Under the pieces are notes generated by a model. It made no database searches and had not been told where the DNA came from. It worked only from the letters and a program-made list of their open reading frames with translations. This document shows, one piece after another, positions 18,835 to 27,318 of a stretch of DNA of 64,000 nucleotides (the first letter of the stretch is position 1; each line of letters begins with the position of its first letter). A program made the translations under genes and the position numbers. The DNA is from Prochlorococcus marinus str. MIT 0912 (GTDB taxonomy: Bacteria; Cyanobacteriota; Cyanobacteriia; PCC-6307; Cyanobiaceae), in assembly GCF_027359595.1 (NCBI RefSeq), contig NZ_CP114783.1, positions 1,736,001 to 1,800,000 of the forward strand, written 5' to 3'.

Positions 18835-19443
18835 CTATACCTTCCTTGAGTAATACTCAACAACTAACAATTCATTAATTTCTATAGCAACCCATTCCCT
18901 ATCTGTCTTTGCAGATATCTTGGCCGAGAGTTTGGTTTTATCAAGCTCAAGGTGTGGAGGAACATTCGCAAGACCAGGGAACTCTAAGTTGGCTTGAGCC
19001 AATTGCTTGCTAGCCTTGTTATCTCTTATGGCAATAACATCTCCAGCCTTGCATTGGTAACTTGCAATGTCAGTTGTCCTGCCATTAACAGTTACATGCC
19101 CATGGTTTACTAGCTGCCTTGCACCTGGGATGGTAGGTCCAAATCCAAGTCTAAAACAAACATTATCAAGCCTATTTTCTAAAAGCTTTAAGAGATTTGT
19201 TCCTGTGGAACCTTCCTGAGCACGAGCTTTCTTTACATAGCGAACAAGCTGGCGTTCAGAAATACCATAGTTGAATCGAAGTTTTTGCTTTTCTTCGAGT
19301 CGGATCGCGTATTCAGAGCGCTTGCGACGGGCTTGGCCGTGCTGACCAGGGGGATGAGACCTTTTAGCGGCCTTCCGGGTGAGACCAGGTAGGTCTCCCA
19401 AGCGTCGCGTGATCCTCAATCGAGGTCCGCGGTATCTAGACAT
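18835..19443 (-). CDS. rpsD: 30S ribosomal protein S4
   Basis: S4 nucleates 30S assembly by binding the 5' domain of 16S rRNA. The 202-aa product starts [20 protein letters not shown] and has the bacterial/plastid core [21 protein letters not shown], then the S4 RNA-binding domain [11 protein letters not shown]...[15 protein letters not shown] (about residues 88-150), and a conserved C-terminus ending in VEYYSRKV. Length is normal. It stands alone on its strand, divergent from yidD and followed by its own terminator, so it is probably a single-gene transcript. Confidence 0.98.
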   Translation of the reverse strand: MSRYRGPRLRITRRLGDLPGLTRKAAKRSHPPGQHGQARRKRSEYAIRLEEKQKLRFNYGISERQLVRYVKKARAQEGSTGTNLLKLLENRLDNVCFRLGFGPTIPGARQLVNHGHVTVNGRTTDIASYQCKAGDVIAIRDNKASKQLAQANLEFPGLANVPPHLELDKTKLSAKISAKTDREWVAIEINELLVVEYYSRKV

Positions 19444-19533
19444 AAGGACTTAAATTGGAAATGTTTGCTGGCGAGGGTAATCTGGAACTAAATCCATTGG
19501 CCCTTATTCACCAGTTATTTATTCTATCTAAAG

Positions 19534-19773
19534 ATGCTTACAAAGATCAATAAAGCCATTGCATTTGTTTTTGTTGGTTTAATTTCTTTTTATCAAAAGT
19601 GGATTTCCCCATTGTTTGGTCCGAGTTGTCGCTTTATCCCTAGTTGCAGTGCTTATGGGATAGAAGCCGTTAATAAGCATGGCCCTTGGAAAGGTGGTTG
19701 GCTGACTTTGAAAAGGTTAAGCAAATGTCATCCTTTTACCCCATGTGGCTGTGACCCTGTTCCCGAAAAATGA
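19534..19773 (+). CDS. yidD: membrane protein insertion efficiency factor YidD
   Basis: YidD is a small membrane-associated protein that assists YidC-dependent insertion of inner-membrane proteins. The 79-aa product has the family pattern [29 protein letters not shown], then [20 protein letters not shown] and the terminal CGCDPVP. The paired Cys and the PSCSxY element are diagnostic. The start ATG precedes an amphipathic/hydrophobic segment. Its stop overlaps the next gene's ATG by four bases (ATGA), indicating coupled translation with the glutaredoxin-like protein. Confidence 0.96.
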   Translation: MLTKINKAIAFVFVGLISFYQKWISPLFGPSCRFIPSCSAYGIEAVNKHGPWKGGWLTLKRLSKCHPFTPCGCDPVPEK

Positions 19774-20081
19774 ACTCAGAGGTATTGATTTTATATTCAC
19801 GTCAAGGGTGCTGTTTGTGTCAAACACTTGAAGAAAAATTGTCTAATATATGTCTAAGAAATTTAAAACCTTCTATTGTACTTTCAATTGTCGATATAGA
19901 TAGCAATAGAGTCTCTTTAGATATTCAAATGAAGTATACAAATGAAGTTCCAGTAATGGTTCTTGACTCAGCTAGATTATTAAAAAAGATTGAATTACCT
20001 CGTGTTTCTCCACGCTTAAAGGAAGACATGCTTTTATCTTGGATACAAAAGAATTTGAATATTTTGTACAAAACAGCTTAA
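19770..20081 (+). CDS. glutaredoxin-like (DUF836) thioredoxin-fold protein
   Basis: A 103-aa thioredoxin-fold protein. Seen: a beta strand [20 protein letters not shown] with a CCLC redox motif at the helix start, a central VDIDS strand, and the cis-proline segment NEVPVMVLD. This is the pattern of the glutaredoxin-like DUF836 family, in which the Cys-x-x-Cys is followed by Glu/Leu-rich helix residues. Substrate is unknown. It is translationally coupled to yidD, which hints at a shared expression rather than a shared pathway. A 185-base gap to murE follows; I see nothing recognisable in it. Confidence 0.8.
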   Translation: MNSEVLILYSRQGCCLCQTLEEKLSNICLRNLKPSIVLSIVDIDSNRVSLDIQMKYTNEVPVMVLDSARLLKKIELPRVSPRLKEDMLLSWIQKNLNILYKTA

Positions 20082-20266
20082 GAAAATAATCAATTTCTCT
20101 TTTATGAAATTACTTTATGATTTAAATAGGAAAATATAATTTATTTTTTTAGTAACCAAGACTCTTTTATAAAGAAGATTAAATTTCTTTCTAATTATTG
20201 AATCGTAAGTAGATTTGTTTTGTAGTGAACATCATGCAGGTCTTTCATACTTGAAATGATCCTTTA

Positions 20267-21823
20267 TTGATTTTTCATCATCAGAGGTTTGCTTTGTCGC
20301 GTTATCTACACAATTTATTGAAAGCCATTGATCTTCAAGTCCCTTCAGGATTAGCGAATCCAGAAATAAAAAATCTTTCATGTGATTCTAGAGAAATTGA
20401 AAAAGGTGATTTGTTTTTAGGTTTAGATGGTGAAAAAGTTGATGGAGGGACTTACTGGGCAAAAGCAATGGAGAAAGGTGCTTGTGCGGCCATTATTAGT
20501 AAAAATGCCTCTCTTCTAAATCCACCAACTAATGAAGATCCTGTAATTATTATTCCGGATCCTGTCTCACTATTTATGGGCAAATTAGCTGCAGACTTTT
20601 GGGGTAAACCATCTAGTGAGATCTGTTTGATAGGTGTCACTGGTACTAATGGTAAAACGACTACATCATTTTTAATTGAATTTTTGTCTGCTTCGCTTGG
20701 CCATTCATCCGCCTTATTTGGAACATTAATTAATCGATGGCCTAACCATGAGGAAACGGCAAAATATACAACTACTTTTGCTGTCCCTTTGCAGGAACAA
20801 CTTAGAAAAGCTGTTCAGGCAGGAGTCGAATATGCAGCAATGGAAGTAAGTTCACATGCGTTATCTCAGAATAGAGTTGCTGGTTGCGACTTTAGTGGGG
20901 CAATATTTACAAATCTTTCAAGAGACCATTTAGACTATCACGATTCAATGGAATCTTATTTTGAGGCTAAAGCTAGTTTGTTCCGATCACATTTAATAGA
21001 AGATGATGAGCCTAGATCAGTTGTTAATATAGATGATAAATGGGGCGCCTTATTAGCAAAAGAGCTAAACCAAAAATGTTGGACATGCTCATTAAAAGAA
21101 AAGTCTCAAACCAGAGAAAAACCAGATATATATATTAGTAATCTTCAAGTTATGCAAGATGGATATAAGGGAAAATTGCATACACCCTTTGGGGCAGGAA
21201 ACTTTTTTTCACCACTGATAGGTGATTTTAATTTAATGAATATCTTGCAAGCAGTAGGCGTTCTAGTTCAAAGAGGATTGCCCTTAGATGATCTTTTGGC
21301 TGCTTTAAAAAAATTCCCTGGAGTGCCAGGGAGAATGCAACTTATAAATATAGATGGATTTAAAGTCAAAGACGGCTATCCACTAGTAATAGTAGATTAT
21401 GCACATACACCGGATGGATTGCAAAATGCTTTATTCGCATCAAGATCTTTGACGAAAAATAAATTAATTTGCGTTTTTGGTTGTGGTGGTAATAGAGATA
21501 AAGGTAAAAGACCTAAGATGGGAGAAATTGCTGCTAAGTTTGCAGACTATGTAGTTGTGACATCTGATAATCCTCGACAAGAAGACCCATGCGAAATTAT
21601 TAGAGATATTGAAAAAGGTATGATTTTCGATTCTGAAATCTCTGTTGAGCCAGAGAGATCCAGAGCAATTCAACTTGCCATAGCAAAAGCTAAGACAAAC
21701 GATGTTGTTTTAATTGCAGGAAAAGGTCATGAGGATTATCAAATTTTAAAAGATCAGACAATTTACTTTGATGATCGTGAACAAGCTAGAAAAGCACTAT
21801 CTATAAAAAAGATTTTTATATAG
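20267..21823 (+). CDS. murE: UDP-MurNAc-tripeptide synthetase
   Basis: MurE adds the third amino acid, meso-diaminopimelate in cyanobacteria, to UDP-MurNAc-L-Ala-D-Glu in peptidoglycan synthesis. Seen: SCDSREIEKGDLFLGLDG (N-terminal UDP-binding domain), ATP loop GVTGTNGKTTTSFL, AAMEVSSHALSQNRV with the carbamylated-lysine region further on, TNLSRDHLDYH, VVDYAHTPDGLQNAL and the DNPRQEDP motif that marks meso-DAP-type enzymes. The frame opens at TTG 20267, but a second TTG at 20294 begins directly before SRYLHNLL and may be the true start. Its last 8 bases overlap the convergent lyase gene. Confidence 0.95.
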   Translation: MIFHHQRFALSRYLHNLLKAIDLQVPSGLANPEIKNLSCDSREIEKGDLFLGLDGEKVDGGTYWAKAMEKGACAAIISKNASLLNPPTNEDPVIIIPDPVSLFMGKLAADFWGKPSSEICLIGVTGTNGKTTTSFLIEFLSASLGHSSALFGTLINRWPNHEETAKYTTTFAVPLQEQLRKAVQAGVEYAAMEVSSHALSQNRVAGCDFSGAIFTNLSRDHLDYHDSMESYFEAKASLFRSHLIEDDEPRSVVNIDDKWGALLAKELNQKCWTCSLKEKSQTREKPDIYISNLQVMQDGYKGKLHTPFGAGNFFSPLIGDFNLMNILQAVGVLVQRGLPLDDLLAALKKFPGVPGRMQLINIDGFKVKDGYPLVIVDYAHTPDGLQNALFASRSLTKNKLICVFGCGGNRDKGKRPKMGEIAAKFADYVVVTSDNPRQEDPCEIIRDIEKGMIFDSEISVEPERSRAIQLAIAKAKTNDVVLIAGKGHEDYQILKDQTIYFDDREQARKALSIKKIFI

Positions 21824-23027
21824 ACTCTTGATTCGATATGAAATTTTTCAGACCAATAACAAGATTATTTATTTCGTTTAAATCGGTAGTGATATTAACG
21901 CAAGCACGTAGCCATTTAGGATCTTCTAGAACTCTTATCCATAAATTCTCTTGCCCAAGATAGTTGACAACCTCTTCAGGAGAATTAATTCCTCTAATAT
22001 TAAAACTTACAATTCCTGAAGGTGGTGGACTATTTAAAACAAGTTCAATATTTTTGATTTGATTTAGTTTTCCCCACAGGATAGCGCTGAGATCTTTAAT
22101 CTTACAAAAGCGCTCAGTCTCATGACCTTCATCTTTTAACATTATTAGAGAGCTCCTGAGACCAGCTAAAAGAGGGACACAAGAGGTCGCTATCTCAAAG
22201 CGTCTGCCATCAGAATGAAAAGGAGTTTTATTATTGACATATATCCCTTCTTCAGCTTTTAAGCTTTTCCAACCAACTAATGTTGGACTTGATTCTTCTA
22301 GAACTCTTGTTGAAAGAGCAACAGCCCCCAGTCCCTCAGGCCCGTAAGCCCATTTATGTCCTGTAAACGCATAGATATCCGCATGGTTACAAGCATCTTT
22401 GATTGGGATATGAGAAAAACTTTGGGCAGCATCAACTAATAAATAAGGTTTGCTTAAATGCTCTTTAAGTTTTTTTGAAATAAGTTTAATTGGCATGATT
22501 TGTCCTGTATTCCATAGGAGATGTGAGAGAACAACTAGCTTCGTGTTTTTTTGTAGATATTCATCTATCAATTTGAGTACTTCATTATATGTCTCATCTT
22601 TCTTGTCGTTACCATTGCATAATTTTGATACTGGTAGGATGGCGATTGTTAGATTCTTTTTTCGAGCTAATTCTTTACATGCTGCGACTATCCCAGGATG
22701 TTCACAATCGCTAAGTAATAAATTATCACCATCAGAAAATGGCAGTCCTAGTAGAGGTAAGACACAACCAGAGGTGACATTTTCAGTCAAGGCAATTCTT
22801 TTAGGATGAATAGCGCAAATCTCTGCTAAAAGATTTTTCGTAGCTATGACTTCTTTAGTAATGTATGGCCAAACATTATTTGTGAATGGACCTAACTTTT
22901 GAATTGTTTCCCAACTCGATGTTATTGCATTTAATGATTGAGTTGGGAGTGGACCTTGACCTCCATAATTAAAATAGTCTTTATTTTGTAGAGCAGGCAT
23001 ATTGTCTTTGAACAATATTGGTGACAT
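21816..23027 (-). CDS. class V PLP enzyme, L-cysteine/cystine lyase-like
   Basis: A 403-aa aminotransferase class V (NifS-like) protein. Seen: YFNYGGQGPLPTQSL near the start, ALTENVTSGC, the PLP-binding LVDAAQSFSHIPI and the PLP lysine in YAFTGHKWAYGPEGLGAV. The GHK...GPEGLG context and the absence of the catalytic Cys loop seen in SufS/IscS point to the cyanobacterial cysteine/cystine C-S lyase (C-DES), which releases a persulfide usable for Fe-S clusters. Isopenicillin-epimerase-like relatives share this fold, so the reaction is inferred. Its last codons overlap the end of murE. Divergent from the micro-ORF region at 23 kb. Confidence 0.78.
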   Translation of the reverse strand: MSPILFKDNMPALQNKDYFNYGGQGPLPTQSLNAITSSWETIQKLGPFTNNVWPYITKEVIATKNLLAEICAIHPKRIALTENVTSGCVLPLLGLPFSDGDNLLLSDCEHPGIVAACKELARKKNLTIAILPVSKLCNGNDKKDETYNEVLKLIDEYLQKNTKLVVLSHLLWNTGQIMPIKLISKKLKEHLSKPYLLVDAAQSFSHIPIKDACNHADIYAFTGHKWAYGPEGLGAVALSTRVLEESSPTLVGWKSLKAEEGIYVNNKTPFHSDGRRFEIATSCVPLLAGLRSSLIMLKDEGHETERFCKIKDLSAILWGKLNQIKNIELVLNSPPPSGIVSFNIRGINSPEEVVNYLGQENLWIRVLEDPKWLRACVNITTDLNEINNLVIGLKNFISNQESI

Positions 23028-23205
23028 ATCCTTATCTTTTAGTTGTGGTAACTAAGAATATCTTTTTTTAGCTAACTTACCAATTTAATTATATCTTTTA
23101 GTTATATGAACCTTAACGTCTACCATTTTTAATTATTTTCTGGAGCGATTTTAAATCAAAAAGCACTTCATTAAAGTAGGATGGTTTTTAATTGTTAACT
23201 GGTTT

Positions 23206-23340
23206 ATGAATATCAAAAAAGAACAAAAAATCAAAGCTCAAGAATGGGTGGTCATGTTCGATGGGCAAATAAGAAAAAGTGAAAAAGAGATTAATTCTGA
23301 TGAACATCATTTGGAAGTTAACAATCAAAAGAGTGAATAG
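23206..23340 (+). CDS. 44-aa hypothetical charged protein
   Basis: A short frame with an ATG start encodes a highly charged peptide (MNIKKEQKIKAQEWVVMF, then Lys/Glu/His-rich to the end). No membrane segment, no recognised family. It lies alone in an otherwise gene-poor stretch (23028-23824) with no competing frame. A distant 8-bp inverted repeat and T-runs follow around 23370-23450, too weak to call a terminator. It may be one of the many small hypothetical proteins of Prochlorococcus, or noncoding. Confidence 0.4.
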   Translation: MNIKKEQKIKAQEWVVMFDGQIRKSEKEINSDEHHLEVNNQKSE

Positions 23341-23474
23341 TGATTAGATTTTGGTTCCATCAGGCAAAATAGTGAAATGATATTTCTGTTGAACTTTTGA
23401 ATTACTTTCTATTTAAGCTATTTCACTTTTTGTGGTTTTTTATATTAAGATGTAAGTCCTAATTGAGTTTTAAG

Positions 23475-23573
23475 ATGAAAATTGATTTTGGTCCTGTAAC
23501 TTTTAGCAGGATTGCTAGCATCCTCTTGATATTGGGTTTCTTTGGGCTTTTGGCTTATAACTCTACTCTCTAA
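23475..23573 (+). CDS. 32-aa single-helix membrane peptide
   Basis: The frame encodes MKIDFGPVTFSRIASI followed by a clean hydrophobic helix (residues 13-28) and a short polar end. The size and layout resemble the small one-helix subunits of thylakoid complexes, but the sequence does not match any I know (PetL, PetN, PsbM, PsbX, PsaM and similar were considered). A strong hairpin terminator starts 26 bases after the stop, which supports a real transcript ending here. Function unknown. Confidence 0.5.
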   Translation: MKIDFGPVTFSRIASILLILGFFGLLAYNSTL

Positions 23574-23598
23574 TTATATTTTAATTAATCTTTTAATG

Positions 23599-23650
23599 AT
23601 AAAATAATTTAATTCCTATTTATAGAATTAAATTATTTTATATAAATTTT
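23599..23650 (+). terminator. hairpin terminator after the 32-aa ORF
   Basis: Exact 17-base arms at 23599-23615 and 23625-23641 flank a 9-base loop and are followed by a T-rich run (about 23645-23650). The stem is almost entirely A/T, so termination strength is uncertain, but its position 26 bases after a small ORF fits. Confidence 0.65.
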
Positions 23651-23824
23651 TATCAATTTATTTCTAACTTATCTATCATTTAAAACTAGTTAACTATAAA
23701 TATTTTTTGACTTTTTGATTTACGAAACAAAGATTATAATTAGGCCAATTTATGTAGTTTCCATTTTTAGCTCTCGATGTCTTTATTCATACAGTAGAAT
23801 TACTTGAATTTAAATTAAATACGA

Positions 23825-24061
23825 ATGGAAACCTCAACTACTGATCCAACATTATTGATGCTCATAGGAGGGATAGTTGTTTTACTAGCTGGCTCAGTAG
23901 CATATGGAGTTTACTCAACATTCGGTTCAGGCTCAAAAGAGCTCAGGGATACCATTGATGAACATGCGAAAATGCATGAATTAGGTATTGCCCATGGACA
24001 TGGTGGAAGTTCAGAGGCCTACGAAATGTCTGGGAAACTTCAAAAAGATCAAATTTCGTAA
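23825..24061 (+). CDS. PsbN-like membrane protein with His-rich C-terminal extension
   Basis: A 78-aa protein. Seen: MET start, a single membrane helix (about residues 9-30), then VYSTFGSGSKELRDTIDEHA. The pattern YxxFGxxSKELxDxxDEH is that of PsbN, a photosystem II assembly factor normally about 43-46 residues long. Here the protein continues for about 30 residues with HELGIAHGHGGSSEAYEM, rich in His and Gly. It is not next to psbH, its usual neighbour. It may be a diverged psbN or a paralogue. A terminator follows at 24088, and a Ni/Co permease lies 160 bases downstream. Confidence 0.6.
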   Translation: METSTTDPTLLMLIGGIVVLLAGSVAYGVYSTFGSGSKELRDTIDEHAKMHELGIAHGHGGSSEAYEMSGKLQKDQIS

Positions 24062-24087
24062 TAATCAAGCAGTATCCAGAACAAACT

Positions 24088-24131
24088 AGATGAAAAATTT
24101 TATTCATAAAAATTTTCATCTATATTTTTTA
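24088..24131 (+). terminator. terminator after the PsbN-like gene
   Basis: A 9-bp outer stem (agatgaaaa paired with ttttcatct) with further A/T pairing inside is followed within two bases by a run of six T. It starts 27 bases after the PsbN-like stop. Confidence 0.7.
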
Positions 24132-24223
24132 GGTACCCCGATGTAATATTGAGTAATTAAGATTAAAAAATTGATTCACGTTAAAGAAAATATCCATTAC
24201 TTGAAAGAAGTATCAACCAATAA

Positions 24224-24898
24224 TTGCTCATGTTAATCAGCATCTTAACTGGATTTACTGCTGGGGCAGTGCATGTAGTTAGCGGAGCTGACCATATGGT
24301 CGCAATGGCTCCTTCATCTATAAAAAAACCAATAGTAGCTTTAAATGATGGTTTGGCATGGGGAATTGGACACTCAGCAGGTGTCCTAATTCTCTTAATA
24401 TTAGGAATTTTGGCTAAGGACTTAATAAATATTGAATTAATGTCTTCTTATGCAGAAGTTCTTGTTGGCGTAAGTCTTTTGATTGTGGGGTTTTTAGCTA
24501 TTAAGACTTCCTTGAATGTAAACATTCACATGCATCAGCATATGCATGGAGAAGAAAAACCTCATAAACATTTTCATTTCCATTCATCTGGAAATAACCT
24601 TCATAGAAGGCATACTCATGCTGCAACGGGATTAGGCGTTTTGCATGGTTTTGCTGGTGCTAGTCATTTGGTTGCAGTCATTCCCGCATTGGCATTGCCA
24701 TTGTTTGGAGCTGTGGCTTATTTATTTGCATATTTACTTGGATCAGTCTTTGCAATGGGATGCGTTGTTTTAGGTATATCTTTTGCAACGAGTAAAGCTA
24801 ATAAAATGTTTTATCCTTTCTTGATGCGATCAATAGGAGCACTATCAATAGCGACAGGAATATTTTGGCTTCAAAAGACTTCGGTTCTAACTTTTTAA
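24224..24898 (+). CDS. nickel/cobalt permease-like membrane protein (UreH/NiCoT type)
   Basis: A 224-aa membrane protein with about six hydrophobic segments. Seen: GAVHVVSGADHMVAMAP in the first helix, a metal-binding style motif (His, Gly-Ala-Asp-His), echoed in the second half by GVLHGFAGASHLVAVIP. Between the halves is a histidine-rich loop (HMHQHMHGEEKPHKHFHFH and RRHTH). This layout matches UreH/HupE-like and NiCoT nickel or cobalt permeases. Prochlorococcus needs nickel for Ni-superoxide dismutase and often urease, so nickel is the likely substrate, but cobalt is possible. The start ATG at 24230 (two codons into the frame) is an alternative to 24224, which is an in-frame ATG-like TTG-poor region. 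Confidence 0.75.
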   Translation: MLMLISILTGFTAGAVHVVSGADHMVAMAPSSIKKPIVALNDGLAWGIGHSAGVLILLILGILAKDLINIELMSSYAEVLVGVSLLIVGFLAIKTSLNVNIHMHQHMHGEEKPHKHFHFHSSGNNLHRRHTHAATGLGVLHGFAGASHLVAVIPALALPLFGAVAYLFAYLLGSVFAMGCVVLGISFATSKANKMFYPFLMRSIGALSIATGIFWLQKTSVLTF

Positions 24899-24910
24899 AA
24901 GTCTTTCTTC

Positions 24911-25045
24911 ATGAATTACACAGCTAGCCTTCTTGCTTTGGGTTTCTTTTTTTTATGGGTTGTTATTGCGACACTGATATGGTCAAGAAGAATGAGGAAA
25001 CTTAAGCAAGAATATTCTTTAAATAAATCAAAATTCAAAAATTAA
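24911..25045 (+). CDS. 44-aa single-helix membrane protein
   Basis: An ATG 12 bases after the permease stop opens MNYTASLLALGFFFLWVV, a membrane helix to about residue 24, then a basic tail (WSRRMRKLKQEY) consistent with an inside-positive cytoplasmic end. Close spacing suggests co-transcription with the permease. No family recognised; it might be an accessory subunit, but that is a guess. Confidence 0.5.
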   Translation: MNYTASLLALGFFFLWVVIATLIWSRRMRKLKQEYSLNKSKFKN

Positions 25046-25134
25046 TTGATACATCATTTATCATCTTAAGATACATATTTATCAGTGAAAATGATTAAAG
25101 ATTATGTATGATCATTCAACTATAAAGAAGATTG

Positions 25135-25395
25135 ATGAAAGGTGTTTTGTTTTTCTTAGGTTCTATCTTTAGATGGCCTGTTCAAAATACTAAGGAATTT
25201 TTGATTATGCACATATATCTTTTAGGGATATATGGAATAACTTATTTGCTTAGAAGCATTGGTTTAGGGGCCTCTAACCTTATTTTTACAGTTGGCTTAA
25301 TGGCTCCAATCGCTTATCTCATTTATAATGGTCTCCCCTTAGATTGTCTTAATTATAAGTCTGCAATTAAAAGGGAATTAAGTTCTATAAATTAA
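25135..25395 (+). CDS. hypothetical membrane protein, about 86 aa
   Basis: The product has hydrophobic segments at about residues 24-40 and 46-64 separated by a short RSIGLGASN turn, and ends in a polar tail. The frame opens at TTG 25132, but the adjacent ATG at 25135 (MKGVLFFLGSIFRWP) is the more natural start. No recognised domain. It is the last of a run of small membrane genes in 23.4-25.4 kb and is convergent with nfu. Confidence 0.6.
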   Translation: MKGVLFFLGSIFRWPVQNTKEFLIMHIYLLGIYGITYLLRSIGLGASNLIFTVGLMAPIAYLIYNGLPLDCLNYKSAIKRELSSIN

Positions 25396-25421
25396 TAATA
25401 AAGGCTAAGTATAAAATTAAT

Positions 25422-25667
25422 TTATAAGACTTGTATTACTTCGCTAACCTCTGGAATCATTTCTCTTAGTTTTCTTTCAATACCCATTTTTAGAGTCATC
25501 GTGCTACTCGGGCAACTTCCGCAAGCTCCCTGCAGTCTGACTTTGACAATTGGTCCATCTATTTCAGCTATCTCTACATTTCCTCCATCAGCCATTAGAA
25601 ATGGTCTTAATTCATCAAGAACCTTTTCAACGTTTTCTGTCGTAAGCGCAAGAGTTTCGTCGCTCAT
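25422..25667 (-). CDS. nfu: NifU-like Fe-S scaffold protein (Nfu)
   Basis: An 81-aa stand-alone NifU C-terminal domain. Seen: [37 protein letters not shown] with the two cluster-binding cysteines (CGSC), and [13 protein letters not shown]. In cyanobacteria NfuA of this size is the main Fe-S scaffold and is essential for photosystem I maturation. Length is normal. It is divergent from mqo, with only 38 bases between the two starts, which must contain both promoters. Confidence 0.95.
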   Translation of the reverse strand: MSDETLALTTENVEKVLDELRPFLMADGGNVEIAEIDGPIVKVRLQGACGSCPSSTMTLKMGIERKLREMIPEVSEVIQVL

Positions 25668-25705
25668 TTTGGTCTATTTAATTTAATTTTGCTTAGCTTA
25701 GTTAA

Positions 25706-27235
25706 TTGCAGGATAGTCTGTATGTAATCTTGATAAAGATTTTGTTTAATACTAGTGCCTCAGATTCAGAAAATACTTATGACGCAATATTAGTAGGTGC
25801 AGGAATTATGAGCTCAACTCTTGCAGTACTTCTGCATGAGCTTGAGCCAGATTTACGATTACTGGTCGTTGAAAGATTATCTTCTGCTGGTTTGGAAAGT
25901 AGCTGCGCTAAGAATAATGCTGGAACAGGACATGCTGCTAACTGTGAGCTGAATTACACTCCAATTCAAGAGGATGGATCTCTTAGTACTACCAAAGCTT
26001 TTGAAATAAATAAATCCTTTGAGCAAAGCTTAGAGTTTTGGGCATCTTTGGCAGAAAAAGGAAAATTGATTCCAAAAACTTTTTTAAATAAGTTGCCACA
26101 CATCAGTCTTGTCTTTGGAGATAAAGATATCTTTTTGCTTAAAAAAAGATTCTCTGAACTTAGTTCTCATGGCGCTTTTGCAGAAATGGAATTCACCAAG
26201 GATCATGGTGAGTTAAAAGATTGGATTCCGTTGATTATGGATGGTAGGAAACAGAGCGAAGAGATCGCTGCGACAAGAATTCAGAGAGGAACTGATATTG
26301 ATTTTGGCAATTTAACTCGCTCATATATCAATCATATTCAAGAGGCAAAATCTATTGAGATTAACTTCTCTACTAATGTTGAAAATCTTCAACAAGATAG
26401 TGAAGGAGATTGGTATGTATCTTTAGAAGGAGGAGCAAAAAAACATAGAATTGTTAGATCAAAGTTTGTTTTTCTTGGAGCGGGAGGAGGAGCTTTAACT
26501 CTTTTGCAAAAATCTGGAATCCCAGAAGGATTGTCATATGCAGGTTTTCCTGTAAGTGGCAAATGGTTGATTTGTGAAGAGGAAAAATCAACAAAAATAC
26601 ATAATGCAAAGGTTTATGGAAATGCAGCAGTTGGAGCACCACCAATGTCTGTCCCACATTTAGACACACGATGGATAGATGGAAAAAGGTCTCTTTTGTT
26701 TGGGCCTTTTGCAGGATTTAGTTCAAATTTTTTAAAGTATGGATCAAAATTGGATTTATTCAGATCCATCAAAACAACTAATCTTTTCTCTATGATTCAA
26801 GCAGGAATAGACAATATAGATTTAGGAAAATACTTATTTAATCAATTACTACAAACAAATGAGGATAGAATAAAAACTTTAAAAAGATTTCTACCTCAGG
26901 TTTCACCTAACGATTGGAAGCTTTCAATAGCAGGACAGCGTGTTCAAATAATTAAAAAAACCTCTAAAGGTGGTGTTTTAAAAATGGGGACAGAGGTTGT
27001 TACTTCATCAGATGGATCCTTAGCTGCTTTGCTTGGGGCTTCCCCTGGCGCAAGCACAGCAGTAACAATTATGATTGAAGTTTTAAACCGTTGCTGGCAG
27101 GAAAAAATGAAATCAAGTAAATGGCAAAGTAAATTGTTAGAGCTTTTTCCAAGTATTGGGACAGATATTAATTCAAATCAAGAAGCACTTTTGTCAATTC
27201 GCAAAAGAAACGATTTCTTACTTAAATTAATTTAA
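25706..27235 (+). CDS. mqo: malate:quinone oxidoreductase
   Basis: Mqo oxidises malate to oxaloacetate and passes electrons to the quinone pool at the membrane. The 509-aa product has the FAD-binding AILVGAGIMSSTLAVLLHEL, then LVVERLSSAGLESSCAKNNAGTGH split over a motif typical of the family (NNAGTGHAA...CELNYTP), DIDFGNLTRS, FVFLGAGGGAL and FPVSGKWLI, with TASPGASTAV-like ASPGASTAVTI near the C-terminus. The TTG at 25706 adds about 20 residues before the usual start of homologues; TTG at 25730 or 25742 are alternatives. Confidence 0.93.
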   Translation: MQDSLYVILIKILFNTSASDSENTYDAILVGAGIMSSTLAVLLHELEPDLRLLVVERLSSAGLESSCAKNNAGTGHAANCELNYTPIQEDGSLSTTKAFEINKSFEQSLEFWASLAEKGKLIPKTFLNKLPHISLVFGDKDIFLLKKRFSELSSHGAFAEMEFTKDHGELKDWIPLIMDGRKQSEEIAATRIQRGTDIDFGNLTRSYINHIQEAKSIEINFSTNVENLQQDSEGDWYVSLEGGAKKHRIVRSKFVFLGAGGGALTLLQKSGIPEGLSYAGFPVSGKWLICEEEKSTKIHNAKVYGNAAVGAPPMSVPHLDTRWIDGKRSLLFGPFAGFSSNFLKYGSKLDLFRSIKTTNLFSMIQAGIDNIDLGKYLFNQLLQTNEDRIKTLKRFLPQVSPNDWKLSIAGQRVQIIKKTSKGGVLKMGTEVVTSSDGSLAALLGASPGASTAVTIMIEVLNRCWQEKMKSSKWQSKLLELFPSIGTDINSNQEALLSIRKRNDFLLKLI

Positions 27236-27318
27236 AACATAGTAATGGTGAGTTATGTTTAATCTTTATTCTGAGTTGAATTGATAAATGAAAATCTTGT
27301 TCCTTTAATATCTTTCGC

